DNA from: Phenylobacterium sp.
GTDB taxonomy: Bacteria > Pseudomonadota > Alphaproteobacteria > Caulobacterales > Caulobacteraceae
Direction of reading: 5' to 3'
DNA: 64,000 bases
Assembly: GCF_025934275.1 (NCBI RefSeq)
Contig: NZ_JAICYI010000007.1
Coordinates: 1 to 64,000, forward strand
Positions 46,155-56,342 of the stretch are shown piece after piece; position 1 is the stretch's first letter, and each line of letters opens with the position of its first letter. The notes beneath the pieces are model-generated. The model saw nothing but the letters and a program-made list of their open reading frames with translations, was not told the DNA's origin and searched no databases. Position numbers and translations under genes: made by a program.

Positions 46155-47750
46155 ATGTGGAAGGGGATCGCGCTGGCGGCAGCGGCGATGTTGACCATGG
46201 CTGAGACCGGCCAAGCGCAGCCTTTGACGCCCTATTCCTCGGCGGCGGACGAACAGGCGGCCATGACCGCGGGCGCGATCACCTCGCAAGCCCTGGTGCG
46301 CCTCGACATCGGCCGTATCCACGAGATCGACCGGGCCGGGCCCAAGCTCAACAGCGTCATCGTGATCAATCCGCACGCGCTCGACGAAGCCCGCGCCATG
46401 GACCGCGAGCGTCGGGCCGGGCATCTGCGCGGGCCCCTGCACGGCGTGCCGATCCTGCTGAAGGACAACATCGAGACCGCCGACGGAATGCCGACCACGG
46501 CGGGATCGCTGGCGCTCGCGGCCAACCTGACCGGCAGGGACGCGCCGATCGTGGCGCGCCTGCGCGCGGCCGGAGCGGTCATCCTGGGCAAGACCAACCT
46601 CTCGGAGTGGGCGAATTTCCGCTCGACCCGCTCGATCTCCGGCTGGAGCGCGGTGGGCGGGCTGGTGCGCAATCCGCACGGCCTCGACCGCACCGCTTGC
46701 GGCTCCAGCTCGGGATCGGGGGCGGCGGTGGCGGCCGGCATCGCCGCGCTCGCCATCGGCACCGAGACCGACGGCTCGGTCACCTGTCCGGCCGCGATGA
46801 ACGGGATCGTCGGCCTGAAGCCCACCGTCGGGCTGGTCTCGCGCCGCTTCATCGTGCCGATCTCGCCCGAGCAGGACACCGCGGGTCCGATGACCCGCAC
46901 GGTGGCCGACGCCGCCGCCTTGCTCGCGGCCATCGCGGGCTCGGACGCCGCCGATCCGGCCACCAAGGAGGCCGATGCGCACAAGGCCGACTACGTCGCC
47001 CTCCTCGACCCGAAGGCTCTGGCCGGGGTCCGCATCGGCGTGGTCCACGGCGTGGTGCGCGACTCCCCGCAGACCGAAGCCATGTTCCAATCGGCGCTCG
47101 AGGCCATGAAACGGGCGGGGGCCGTGCTCGTCGACGTCAAGAGCCCTGACGAGGCGACGGTCGAGAAGATCGACGAAGGCGAGTTCGACGCCCTCGAGAC
47201 CGAGTTCAAGGCGGCGATCGACGCCTATCTCGCGACGACGCCGGCGGCGGTGAAGACCCGGACGCTCGCCGAAATCATCGCCTTCAACAAGGCCGAGCCG
47301 CGCGAGATGCCGCTGTTCGGCCAGGAGATCTTCGAGCAGGCGCAGGCCAAACCGCCGATCACCGACCCGGCCTACCTGGAGAAGCGGGCCACGCTGCGCC
47401 GCCTTGCCCGCGAGGCGCTCGACAAGATGCTGGCCGAGGGCAAGGTCGCCGCGCTGGTGGCGCCCAGCGGCGGGCCACCCTCGATCGTGGATCCGGTGAA
47501 CGGCAGCCGCTTCTTCGGCTCCTTCTCCAGCCTGCCGGCGGTCTCCGGCTATCCGCACCTGACGGTGCCGATGGGCGGCGTGGACGGACTGCCGGTCGGC
47601 CTTTCCATCGTCGGTCCGGCCTGGTCGGAGGCCCGGCTGCTGGCGATCGGCTTCGCCTTCGAGCAGGCGACCCACGCCCGGTTCCATCCGAGCTTCCAGG
47701 CCAGCCAGGCGCTGCGCCCGGACGTCGCCCGGGCCTACGATCCCCGCTGA
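46155..47750 (+). CDS. Exported amidase-signature family enzyme
   Basis: A 531-residue amidase. The catalytic Ser-cisSer-Lys set is present: Lys103 in LLKDNIE, cis-Ser186 in CGSSSGSG and Ser208 in TETDGSVTCPA. Residues 1-22 (MWKGIALAAAAMLTMAETGQ, AQ) look like a signal peptide, so it is probably periplasmic. The start at 46155 is preceded by GGGGGCG. The family hydrolyses linear amides; the closest forms are secreted amidases often annotated as Asp/Glu-tRNA amidotransferase-like, but there is no gatB or gatC here, so it is not the tRNA enzyme. Substrate unknown. Confidence 0.9.
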   Translation: MWKGIALAAAAMLTMAETGQAQPLTPYSSAADEQAAMTAGAITSQALVRLDIGRIHEIDRAGPKLNSVIVINPHALDEARAMDRERRAGHLRGPLHGVPILLKDNIETADGMPTTAGSLALAANLTGRDAPIVARLRAAGAVILGKTNLSEWANFRSTRSISGWSAVGGLVRNPHGLDRTACGSSSGSGAAVAAGIAALAIGTETDGSVTCPAAMNGIVGLKPTVGLVSRRFIVPISPEQDTAGPMTRTVADAAALLAAIAGSDAADPATKEADAHKADYVALLDPKALAGVRIGVVHGVVRDSPQTEAMFQSALEAMKRAGAVLVDVKSPDEATVEKIDEGEFDALETEFKAAIDAYLATTPAAVKTRTLAEIIAFNKAEPREMPLFGQEIFEQAQAKPPITDPAYLEKRATLRRLAREALDKMLAEGKVAALVAPSGGPPSIVDPVNGSRFFGSFSSLPAVSGYPHLTVPMGGVDGLPVGLSIVGPAWSEARLLAIGFAFEQATHARFHPSFQASQALRPDVARAYDPR

Positions 47751-48055
47751 TCGGGACGTTGCGGCTCGGCAGCGGGCGCGCAGGAAGTGATGACGCCTCG
47801 GGCCGAAGGCTGCTACGAGGAGCGTTCGCCGCTTCGGCGGCGGGCGTAAGTGGACGAAGGACGCGACCCCTGGCCAGACTCTGGAACTCCTCAGGCCTTC
47901 CTGCCGGCAAGCGCGTTGCGAAAGCCAAAGGCCGCGAACGCCACGCCGCCCTGGTGCTCGCCGCCTCCTCCAGTGTGGAGAAGCGCCAGGCCCGCCGCGC
48001 GCTCGGGCTGGGCGCGCCGGGATCGGCCAGGCTCGTCAAGTTCAACCCGGGCGAG

Positions 48056-49219
48056 GTGCCGGCGTTCGGCGGCGTCGAGCCGGCGAGCTTCCACCTGCTC
48101 GACACGACCATGATGTATGCGCCCCGCTCGGGCGGCGTGAAGCGTTACCTCACCGCCAAACGGGCGTGGCTGGAGCGGCGGCGGCCCGACATCCGCGAGA
48201 CCCTGGTGGTGCCGGGCGCCCACACCCGCGCCGAAGGCCCGGGGCTGGTCACCGTGGCCGCCGCGCGCCTGCCGTTCGGCGACGGTTACCGGATGCCGGC
48301 CAGCGTCAACAAGTGGGAGACGGTGCTGAAGGTCCTGCAGCCGGACATCATCGAGGCCGGCGACGTCTTCGTGCCCGGCCATGCGGCGCTGGAGGCCGGC
48401 GACGCCCTGGGCGTGCCGGTGGTCGGCGTCTGCCACACCGACGCCGCGGCGCTGGCGGCGTTGCACCTCGGCGATTGGGCCGAGGCCCCGACCTTCAACT
48501 TCTGGGCCCAGGCCTACTCCCGCTTCGACCAGGTGGTGGCGCCGAGCTACCACACCGCCGCGCGCCTCGCGGACGCCGGCGTCGATCGGGTGAGCGTTCA
48601 GCCTTTCGGCGTCGACACCGACCTCTTCCATCCGAGCCGCGGCGACCGTGCGCGGCTGGTCCGGCGCCTTGGCGTGCCCGCCGAGAGCCGGCTGCTGGTC
48701 TTCGCCGGCCGTCCCGCCCGCGAGAAGAACGTCGAGAGCATGATCGAGGCTGTCGAACGGCTAGGCGATCCCTACCGGCTGGTTCTGGTCGGCGCGGGCC
48801 ACGGCTCGAAGCCGTCGTCGCAGGTCCTTTGCCTCGACTTCGAGCGCGAGCCTCAGAAGCTCGCCGGCCTGATCGCCTCCTGCGACGCCTTCCTGCACGC
48901 AAACGAGAACGAGATCTTCGGCCTGGTCGTGCTGGAGGCGATGGCCGCCGGCCTGCCGGTGGTGGGGCCCAACAAAGGCGGCGTCGGCGAGCTGATCGAC
49001 GACAGCGTCGGCCAGCATGCCCGCAGCTCGGATCCCGACCACCTCGCCCAGGCGATCGAGGCTCTGTTCGCCCGCGACGTGATCGCGATCGGCAAGGCCG
49101 CCCGGCTGCGCGCCGAGACGCGCCACACCTGGGACCGCACCTTCGAGGGGCTCACCAAGCTCTACGCCGACCTGATCGGCCGCGCGCCCCACCGCGCAGC
49201 GCTGGCGCTCACGGCTTAG
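48056..49219 (+). CDS. Glycosyltransferase family 4 protein
   Basis: A GT-B glycosyltransferase. The donor domain has LLVFAGRPAREKNVESMIEA and the E-x7-E motif in ENEIFGLVVLEAMAAGLPVV; the acceptor domain begins LLDTTMMYAPRSGGVKRYLT. The reading frame is open back to 47759, but the first 99 codons look unlike the family. A GTG at 48056 gives 387 residues, close to the usual length, and keeps the first beta strand; the true start is uncertain. It would transfer a hexose from a nucleotide sugar to a lipid or polysaccharide acceptor at the inner membrane. The 300 nt before it otherwise hold no gene. Confidence 0.85.
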   Translation: MPAFGGVEPASFHLLDTTMMYAPRSGGVKRYLTAKRAWLERRRPDIRETLVVPGAHTRAEGPGLVTVAAARLPFGDGYRMPASVNKWETVLKVLQPDIIEAGDVFVPGHAALEAGDALGVPVVGVCHTDAAALAALHLGDWAEAPTFNFWAQAYSRFDQVVAPSYHTAARLADAGVDRVSVQPFGVDTDLFHPSRGDRARLVRRLGVPAESRLLVFAGRPAREKNVESMIEAVERLGDPYRLVLVGAGHGSKPSSQVLCLDFEREPQKLAGLIASCDAFLHANENEIFGLVVLEAMAAGLPVVGPNKGGVGELIDDSVGQHARSSDPDHLAQAIEALFARDVIAIGKAARLRAETRHTWDRTFEGLTKLYADLIGRAPHRAALALTA

Positions 49220-49224
49220 GCTTC

Positions 49225-49245
49225 CCCTCCCGTCCACGGGAAGGG
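49225..49245. terminator. Hairpin between convergent glycosyltransferase and acyl-CoA dehydrogenase genes
   Basis: CCCTCCCG, a TCCA loop and CGGGA-a-GGG form an 8-bp stem with one bulged A, followed on the plus strand by CTCTCTTTC. It starts 5 nt after the glycosyltransferase stop and lies 28 nt past the convergent gene. Confidence 0.55.
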
Positions 49246-49273
49246 CTCTCTTTCGCTGCGCGGGACAGGAAGG

Positions 49274-50503
49274 CTACCGGCCTCTGGGCAGGTCCTTGAA
49301 AGCCACCTCCTTGTCGACGCGGATGTCTTGCGGCAGGCCCAGCACCCGCTCGGCGATGATGTTCTTCAGGATCTCGTCGGTGCCGCCCGCGATCCGCATG
49401 GCGGGCGCGCTGAGCAGGGAGGCCTGGAAGGCGGCGTGGAGCGGAGCAAGCTGCGGGTCGCTGACGATCCCGTACTGATCCAGCATCTCGAGCGCGGTCG
49501 CCGCCAGGTCCTGCATCTGCATGGCCGAGACGATCTTGCCGATCGAGTTCTCCGGCCCCGGCGTCTCGCCGCGGGAGAGCGCCGTCAGGGTGCGGTTGCG
49601 GGTGTGCTTCAGGCCCTCGGTGGCCACGTACCAGTCGGCGATCTTCTCGCGCAGCGCCTGGTCCTTGATGGCCGGAGCGCCGTCGAGACCGCCGACGTCG
49701 CGCGCCGCCTCCATGAATTCCCGCCAGCCCGCGCCGGAGGGTCCGCCGACCGCCAGCCGCTCGTTCATCAGGGTGACCAGGGAGACGCGCCAGCCGTCGT
49801 TGACCGCCCCGACCCGCTGGCTGTCCTTCACGCGCACGTTGGTGAAGAACACCTCGTTGAACCCCGATCCGCCCGACATCTGGTGGATGGGCCTGACCTC
49901 GATGCCCGGATCGTGCATGTCGACCCAGAACATGGTCAGGCCTTTGTGCTTCGGGGCGTCTGGATCGGTCCGCGTGACGACAATCCCGTAGTCCGAGAAC
50001 TGGGCGCCGGTCGTCCACACCTTTTGGCCGGAGATGATCCAGTCACCGGAGCCGTCGCTCGCCCGCTCCGCACGAGTCCGGGCGGCCGCCACGTCCGAGC
50101 CGCCGGAGGGCTCGGAGAACAGCTGGCACCAGATCTCCTCGCCGCGCAGCGCCGGGCCGACGAAACGCTTCTTGGTGTCCTCGTCGGCGAACGCCATCAC
50201 CGTCGGCACGCACATGCCGAGCCCGATCTGAAAGGGGTTCGGCGGCACCGGGCGCCGGGCTTCCTCCTGATTGAAGATCACCTGCTGGATCGGCGTTCCG
50301 CCGGGGGCGCCCCACTCCTTCGGCCAGGTGATCTGGGCGTAGCCCGCGGCGGCCTTCTTGGCCTGCCAGGCCTTGGACGCGGCCATGCTGTCGCCGCCGC
50401 CCTCCCAGTCATCCGCCACCGCGGACTTGGGCGCGTTCTTCGCAAGCCATTCGCGGACACCGGCGCGGTAGGCTGCTTCTTCGGGGGTGTCGTTGAAGTC
50501 CAT
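49274..50503 (-). CDS. Acyl-CoA dehydrogenase, large subunit type
   Basis: A 409-residue FAD-dependent acyl-CoA dehydrogenase. QLFSEPSGGSDVAAARTRAE is the flavin-contacting motif, WIISGQKVWTTGA the middle domain, and MRIAGGTDEILKNIIAERVL the C-terminal signature. Where many members have YEGT with the catalytic Glu, this one has AGGT, so its base lies elsewhere or it depends on a partner. It begins 10 nt after the other acyl-CoA dehydrogenase in this operon. Such pairs form alpha2beta2 enzymes in steroid and branched-chain catabolism (general knowledge). The substrate is probably a bulky acyl-CoA, by inference. Confidence 0.9.
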   Translation of the reverse strand: MDFNDTPEEAAYRAGVREWLAKNAPKSAVADDWEGGGDSMAASKAWQAKKAAAGYAQITWPKEWGAPGGTPIQQVIFNQEEARRPVPPNPFQIGLGMCVPTVMAFADEDTKKRFVGPALRGEEIWCQLFSEPSGGSDVAAARTRAERASDGSGDWIISGQKVWTTGAQFSDYGIVVTRTDPDAPKHKGLTMFWVDMHDPGIEVRPIHQMSGGSGFNEVFFTNVRVKDSQRVGAVNDGWRVSLVTLMNERLAVGGPSGAGWREFMEAARDVGGLDGAPAIKDQALREKIADWYVATEGLKHTRNRTLTALSRGETPGPENSIGKIVSAMQMQDLAATALEMLDQYGIVSDPQLAPLHAAFQASLLSAPAMRIAGGTDEILKNIIAERVLGLPQDIRVDKEVAFKDLPRGR

Positions 50504-50513
50504 AGCGTGATCC

Positions 50514-51629
50514 TCAGGCCGCGTTGCGCCGTTCCAGCTGCGAGACCAGGCGCTCCTTCCAGGCTCGCGGGGCGCCGGCCACCAGCCGCAACTGCTGCGC
50601 GCGCTTGTAGTAGAGGTGGCAGTCCATCTCCCAGGTGTAGCCGATCCCGCCATGGGTCTGGATGTTCTCCTTGGCGGCGAACCAATAAGCCTCGGAGGCG
50701 GCGATGCGGGCGGCCGCGGCGGCGAGGCTGAGCTCGGCCGCATCGGTGTTGAGCGCCCAGGCCCCGTAGTAGCTGTTGGAGCGGGCGAGCTCGTTCTTCA
50801 CGTAAACATCGGCCAGCTTGTGCTTGATGGCCTGATAGGAGCCGATCGGGCGGCCGAAGGCGTAGCGCTCCAGCGCATAGGTCTTGGCGGCCTCCAGGCA
50901 CTTGTCCGCCCCGCCGAGCTGCTCGAACGCCAGCAGCACCGCCGCGCGATCGAAGATCTGCTCCACCAGCGAGAAGCCTTCCCCCGCGGGCCCGAGGCGC
51001 TCGGCGGGCGCATCCTTGAAGGTGAGCTTGGCGGCGTCGCGCGCGGGATCGAGCGTCGAGACCGCCTCGCGCGCCACGCCCGGGCCATCCAGGCGGACGA
51101 GGAAGAGCCCGGCCTTGCCGCCCTCCTTCGCGAGCACGACCGCGAGATCGGCGATGTCGCCGTCGGCGACCGGGATCTTGGCGCCGGCGAGCTTGCCCCC
51201 GGAGACCGATGTCTGCACGGCCCCGGGCGTCAGCGGGCCCGGGCCCTCCGACGTCGCCATGCAGCCGATGATCTCGCCGGCGGCGATCTTCGGCAGGATC
51301 TCGGCTTTCTGCGCCTCCGAGCCCGCCAGCATGACCGCTTCGGCGAGGAAGTAGACGGTCGATGCGAAGGGAATTGGGGCCACGGCCCGGCCCAACTCCT
51401 CGGCGATGACGCAGAGCTCCAGGTGTCCAAGGCCCAACCCGCCATTCGCTTCCGGAATGGCCGCGCCCAGCCAGCCCTGGCCGGCCACCGCCGTCCAGAG
51501 GTCGGCGTCGTAGGCCTTCGCCTCGTCATCCAGCACCTTGCGGACCCGGCTGGCCGGAGAATTCGCCTCGAGGAACTTCCGGGCCTCGGACTTGAGGAAC
51601 TTTTGCTCGTCGGAGAAGTCGAAGTTCAT
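50514..51629 (-). CDS. Acyl-CoA dehydrogenase, small subunit type
   Basis: A 371-residue acyl-CoA dehydrogenase-like protein. MNFDFSDEQKFLKSEARKFL opens it, followed by CMATSEGPGPL (flavin loop), ERYAFGRPIGSYQAIKHKLA and the end THGGIGYTWEMDCHLYYKRA. The shorter middle domain is typical of the smaller partner of heteromeric FadE pairs. It is the first gene of the two-gene operon and is divergent from pepN. Together the two would introduce a 2,3-double bond into an acyl-CoA and pass electrons to ETF. Confidence 0.9.
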   Translation of the reverse strand: MNFDFSDEQKFLKSEARKFLEANSPASRVRKVLDDEAKAYDADLWTAVAGQGWLGAAIPEANGGLGLGHLELCVIAEELGRAVAPIPFASTVYFLAEAVMLAGSEAQKAEILPKIAAGEIIGCMATSEGPGPLTPGAVQTSVSGGKLAGAKIPVADGDIADLAVVLAKEGGKAGLFLVRLDGPGVAREAVSTLDPARDAAKLTFKDAPAERLGPAGEGFSLVEQIFDRAAVLLAFEQLGGADKCLEAAKTYALERYAFGRPIGSYQAIKHKLADVYVKNELARSNSYYGAWALNTDAAELSLAAAAARIAASEAYWFAAKENIQTHGGIGYTWEMDCHLYYKRAQQLRLVAGAPRAWKERLVSQLERRNAA

Positions 51630-51732
51630 GCCGGGCCGTCCGCTTGTGGTCGCCCGACCATGACGCCGGGCGCGGGAGCTGAAAAGCGTGACCTCGCGTC
51701 ATCGGCTTCCGAACTCCGCCGCCAGGGACTAG

Positions 51733-54372
51733 ATGACCGGGATGCGTACAGAGACCCCCCAGCCGATCCGGCTCGCCGACTACCGTCCCCCCGCGTTCCT
51801 CATCGACGAGGTGCGCCTGGATTTCGACCTTTCGCCGAACGCCACCCGCGTGAAGGCGAAGCTGCAGGTGCGCCGCAACGGCGAGCACAAGGAGGCGCTG
51901 AAGCTCAACGGCGAACGCCTGAAGCTCGTTTCGGTCGCGATCGACGGGCGACGGCTGGCGGAGGGGGAGCGCCAGGTCGACAGCGAGTTCTTGACGGTCC
52001 CGAGCCCTCCCGACGAGTTCGTGCTGGAGACCGATGTCGAGATCGACCCCGCGAACAATAAGGCCCTCGAGGGCCTCTACATGTCGGCCGGTCGCTTCTG
52101 CACCCAATGCGAGGCGGAGGGGTTCCGCAAGATCACCTACTGGCCCGACCGGCCCGACGTGCTGTCGCGCTTCACCGTGCGCATCGAGGCGGACAGGGCC
52201 TACCCGCGGCTGCTCTCCAACGGCAACCTGATCGAGTCAGGCGAGCTTCCGGGCGGACGCCACTACGCGGTCTGGAACGATCCCTTCCCGAAGCCCTGCT
52301 ATCTGTTCGCCTTGGTCGCCGGCGAGCTCGATGTGCTGGAGGACAAGCTTGTCACCATGAGCGGCCGCACGGTCGATCTCCGCATCTACGTCGATCCCGG
52401 CATGGCGCCGCGCGCCGCCTACGCCATGGATGCGCTGAAGCGCGCCATGAAGTGGGACGAGGAGACCTTTGGCCGCGAATACGACCTCGACCTGTTCATG
52501 ATCGTCGCGGTCCGCGACTTCAACTTCGGGGCGATGGAGAACAAGGGGCTGAACATCTTCAACTCCTCGCTGCTGCTGGCCGACCCCGAGACCGCCACCG
52601 ACATGGACTACGAGCGCATCGAAAGCGTCGTCGCCCACGAGTACTTCCACAACTGGACGGGCGACCGGATCACCTGCCGCGACTGGTTCCAACTGTGCCT
52701 CAAGGAGGGCCTCACCGTCTTTCGCGACCAGAGCTTCTCGGCCGACCAACGCGGCCACGCCGTGCAGCGGATCAAGGACGTCAAGGCGCTCCGTGCGCGG
52801 CAGTTCGCCGAAGACCAGGGGCCGCTCGCCCATCCGGTGCGGCCGTCCAGCTACCTGAAGATCGACAACTTCTACACCGCGACCATCTACGAGAAGGGCG
52901 CCGAGGTGATCCGGATGCTGCGGACCCTCATCGGACCGCAGCTGTTCCGGAAAGGGATGGACCTCTACTTCGAGCGTTGGGACGGGCACGCCACGACGGT
53001 CGAGGAGTTCATCCGCTGCTTCGCCGAAGCCTCCGGGCACGACCTCGCGCCGTTCTTCGCCTGGTACGAGCAGGCGGGCACGCCGCGCCTCAGCCTCGCC
53101 TCCCGCTACGACGCGGCGGCCCGGACCCTCGAGCTGGAGCTCCGCCAGGAGACGTCGCCCACGCCTGGCCAGCCGAACAAGAAGCCCCTTCCCGTGCCGC
53201 TGCGGATCGGCCTGCTCGACCACGACGGCCGCACGCTGGCGTTCGAACGCGGCGGCGAGGCGCTGGATGAGACCGTCATCGTTCTGGACGAGGCCAAGGC
53301 GAAGGTGACGCTGGCCGGCGTCGATCGGCCGCCGGTCATCTCGGCGCTGCGCGGGTTCTCCGCCCCCGTCGTTCTCGCCACGGACGCCGAGCCGAAGGAC
53401 CGCTACATCCTGCTGGCCGCCGACGCGGACCTCTTCAATCGCTGGGAGGCCGGCCAGGCGCTGGCGCGCGAACTGATCCTGGCCCGCGCCAGCGGCAAGG
53501 CTGACGAGGTCGGCGAGGAACGCTTCGCCGAGGCCATGGGTCGCGCGCTCTCGGATCAGGCGGCCGACCCTGCGTTCAAGGCGCTGCTGCTCGCCCTGCC
53601 CTCCGAGCCCGACCTGGCGCTGGTCATGAGCCCGGCCGATCCGGCTGTAATCCACGAGGCGCGCGAGGCGCTCCGGAGCCGCCTTGCGGCGCACTTGGAG
53701 GAGGCGCTCCGCCGCCTGCACACGGGCTTCCAGGAAGCGGGCGAGTTCTCGCCTGACGCCGCCGCCGCCGGCCGCCGCGCCCTGCGCAACGCCGCGCTCG
53801 ACATGCTGGCCGCCAATCCCACCGCGCGCACGGCGGAGCTGGCCGACGGTCATTATCGCGGCGCCGGCAACATGACCGACGCGATCGGCGGCCTCACCGC
53901 GCTCATGCTGATGGGCGGTCCCGAATACGAGAAGGAGTTGGCGGACTTCTACCAGCGCTGGCAGTCCGAGCCGCTGGTGGTCGACAAGTGGTTCGCCTTG
54001 CAGGCTCGCGACCCCGACGAGAGCGCGCTCGGCCGGGTCGTCGGGCTCACCGCGCATCCCGCGTTCGATTCCAAGAACCCCAATCGGCTGCGGGCGCTGG
54101 TCTCGACCTTCGCCAATTTCAATCCGGTCCGGTTCCACGACCCGAGCGGGGCGGGTTACCGCTTCCTGGCCGACCAGATCCTGGCGACGGACCGCTTCAA
54201 CCCGATGGTGGCGGCCCGCCTGGTGGACCCGCTCGGCGGCTGGCGCCGCTACAAGCCCGAGCTCGGCGCGCTGATGAGGGGCGAGCTGCAGCGGATCCTG
54301 GACACCGAGGGCCTCTCGAAGAACGTCTTCGAGCTGGTCAGCCGCGCGCTTGGCGAAGAGTCGGTGGCCTGA
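51733..54372 (+). CDS. pepN: Aminopeptidase N
   Basis: An 879-residue M1 metallopeptidase of the bacterial PepN type. The exopeptidase motif is GAMENKGLNIFN and the zinc site is HEYFHNWTGDRI with His302, His306 and the third ligand Glu325 in LCLKEG; Glu303 is the general base. The family's C-terminal helical domain (about 540-879) is complete. There is no signal peptide, so it works in the cytoplasm, trimming peptides from the N-terminus. The ATG at 51733 is used; Met4 is an alternative. Length is as in E. coli PepN. Confidence 0.95.
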   Translation: MTGMRTETPQPIRLADYRPPAFLIDEVRLDFDLSPNATRVKAKLQVRRNGEHKEALKLNGERLKLVSVAIDGRRLAEGERQVDSEFLTVPSPPDEFVLETDVEIDPANNKALEGLYMSAGRFCTQCEAEGFRKITYWPDRPDVLSRFTVRIEADRAYPRLLSNGNLIESGELPGGRHYAVWNDPFPKPCYLFALVAGELDVLEDKLVTMSGRTVDLRIYVDPGMAPRAAYAMDALKRAMKWDEETFGREYDLDLFMIVAVRDFNFGAMENKGLNIFNSSLLLADPETATDMDYERIESVVAHEYFHNWTGDRITCRDWFQLCLKEGLTVFRDQSFSADQRGHAVQRIKDVKALRARQFAEDQGPLAHPVRPSSYLKIDNFYTATIYEKGAEVIRMLRTLIGPQLFRKGMDLYFERWDGHATTVEEFIRCFAEASGHDLAPFFAWYEQAGTPRLSLASRYDAAARTLELELRQETSPTPGQPNKKPLPVPLRIGLLDHDGRTLAFERGGEALDETVIVLDEAKAKVTLAGVDRPPVISALRGFSAPVVLATDAEPKDRYILLAADADLFNRWEAGQALARELILARASGKADEVGEERFAEAMGRALSDQAADPAFKALLLALPSEPDLALVMSPADPAVIHEAREALRSRLAAHLEEALRRLHTGFQEAGEFSPDAAAAGRRALRNAALDMLAANPTARTAELADGHYRGAGNMTDAIGGLTALMLMGGPEYEKELADFYQRWQSEPLVVDKWFALQARDPDESALGRVVGLTAHPAFDSKNPNRLRALVSTFANFNPVRFHDPSGAGYRFLADQILATDRFNPMVAARLVDPLGGWRRYKPELGALMRGELQRILDTEGLSKNVFELVSRALGEESVA

Positions 54373-54517
54373 TGGGCCGTCGGGACCAATGAGGGATTAA
54401 CCCGCGCCGCGTATTGTCCCTGCCGATACCGGTGACTCGGGACCATTGCGGGGGACTCGGAGCTTGGGGAGGCGGCCTGGCGACAGGGCGGCGGCAGATG
54501 CGGAAGCCCGTGCGGAG

Positions 54518-56329
<1,812 letters not shown>

Positions 56330-56342
56330 GGCTATCCGTCGG

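Noticed and set aside
46155-47750. GatA subunit of the tRNA amidotransferase
   Set aside because: The amidase motifs fit, but a signal peptide is present and no gatB or gatC is adjacent.
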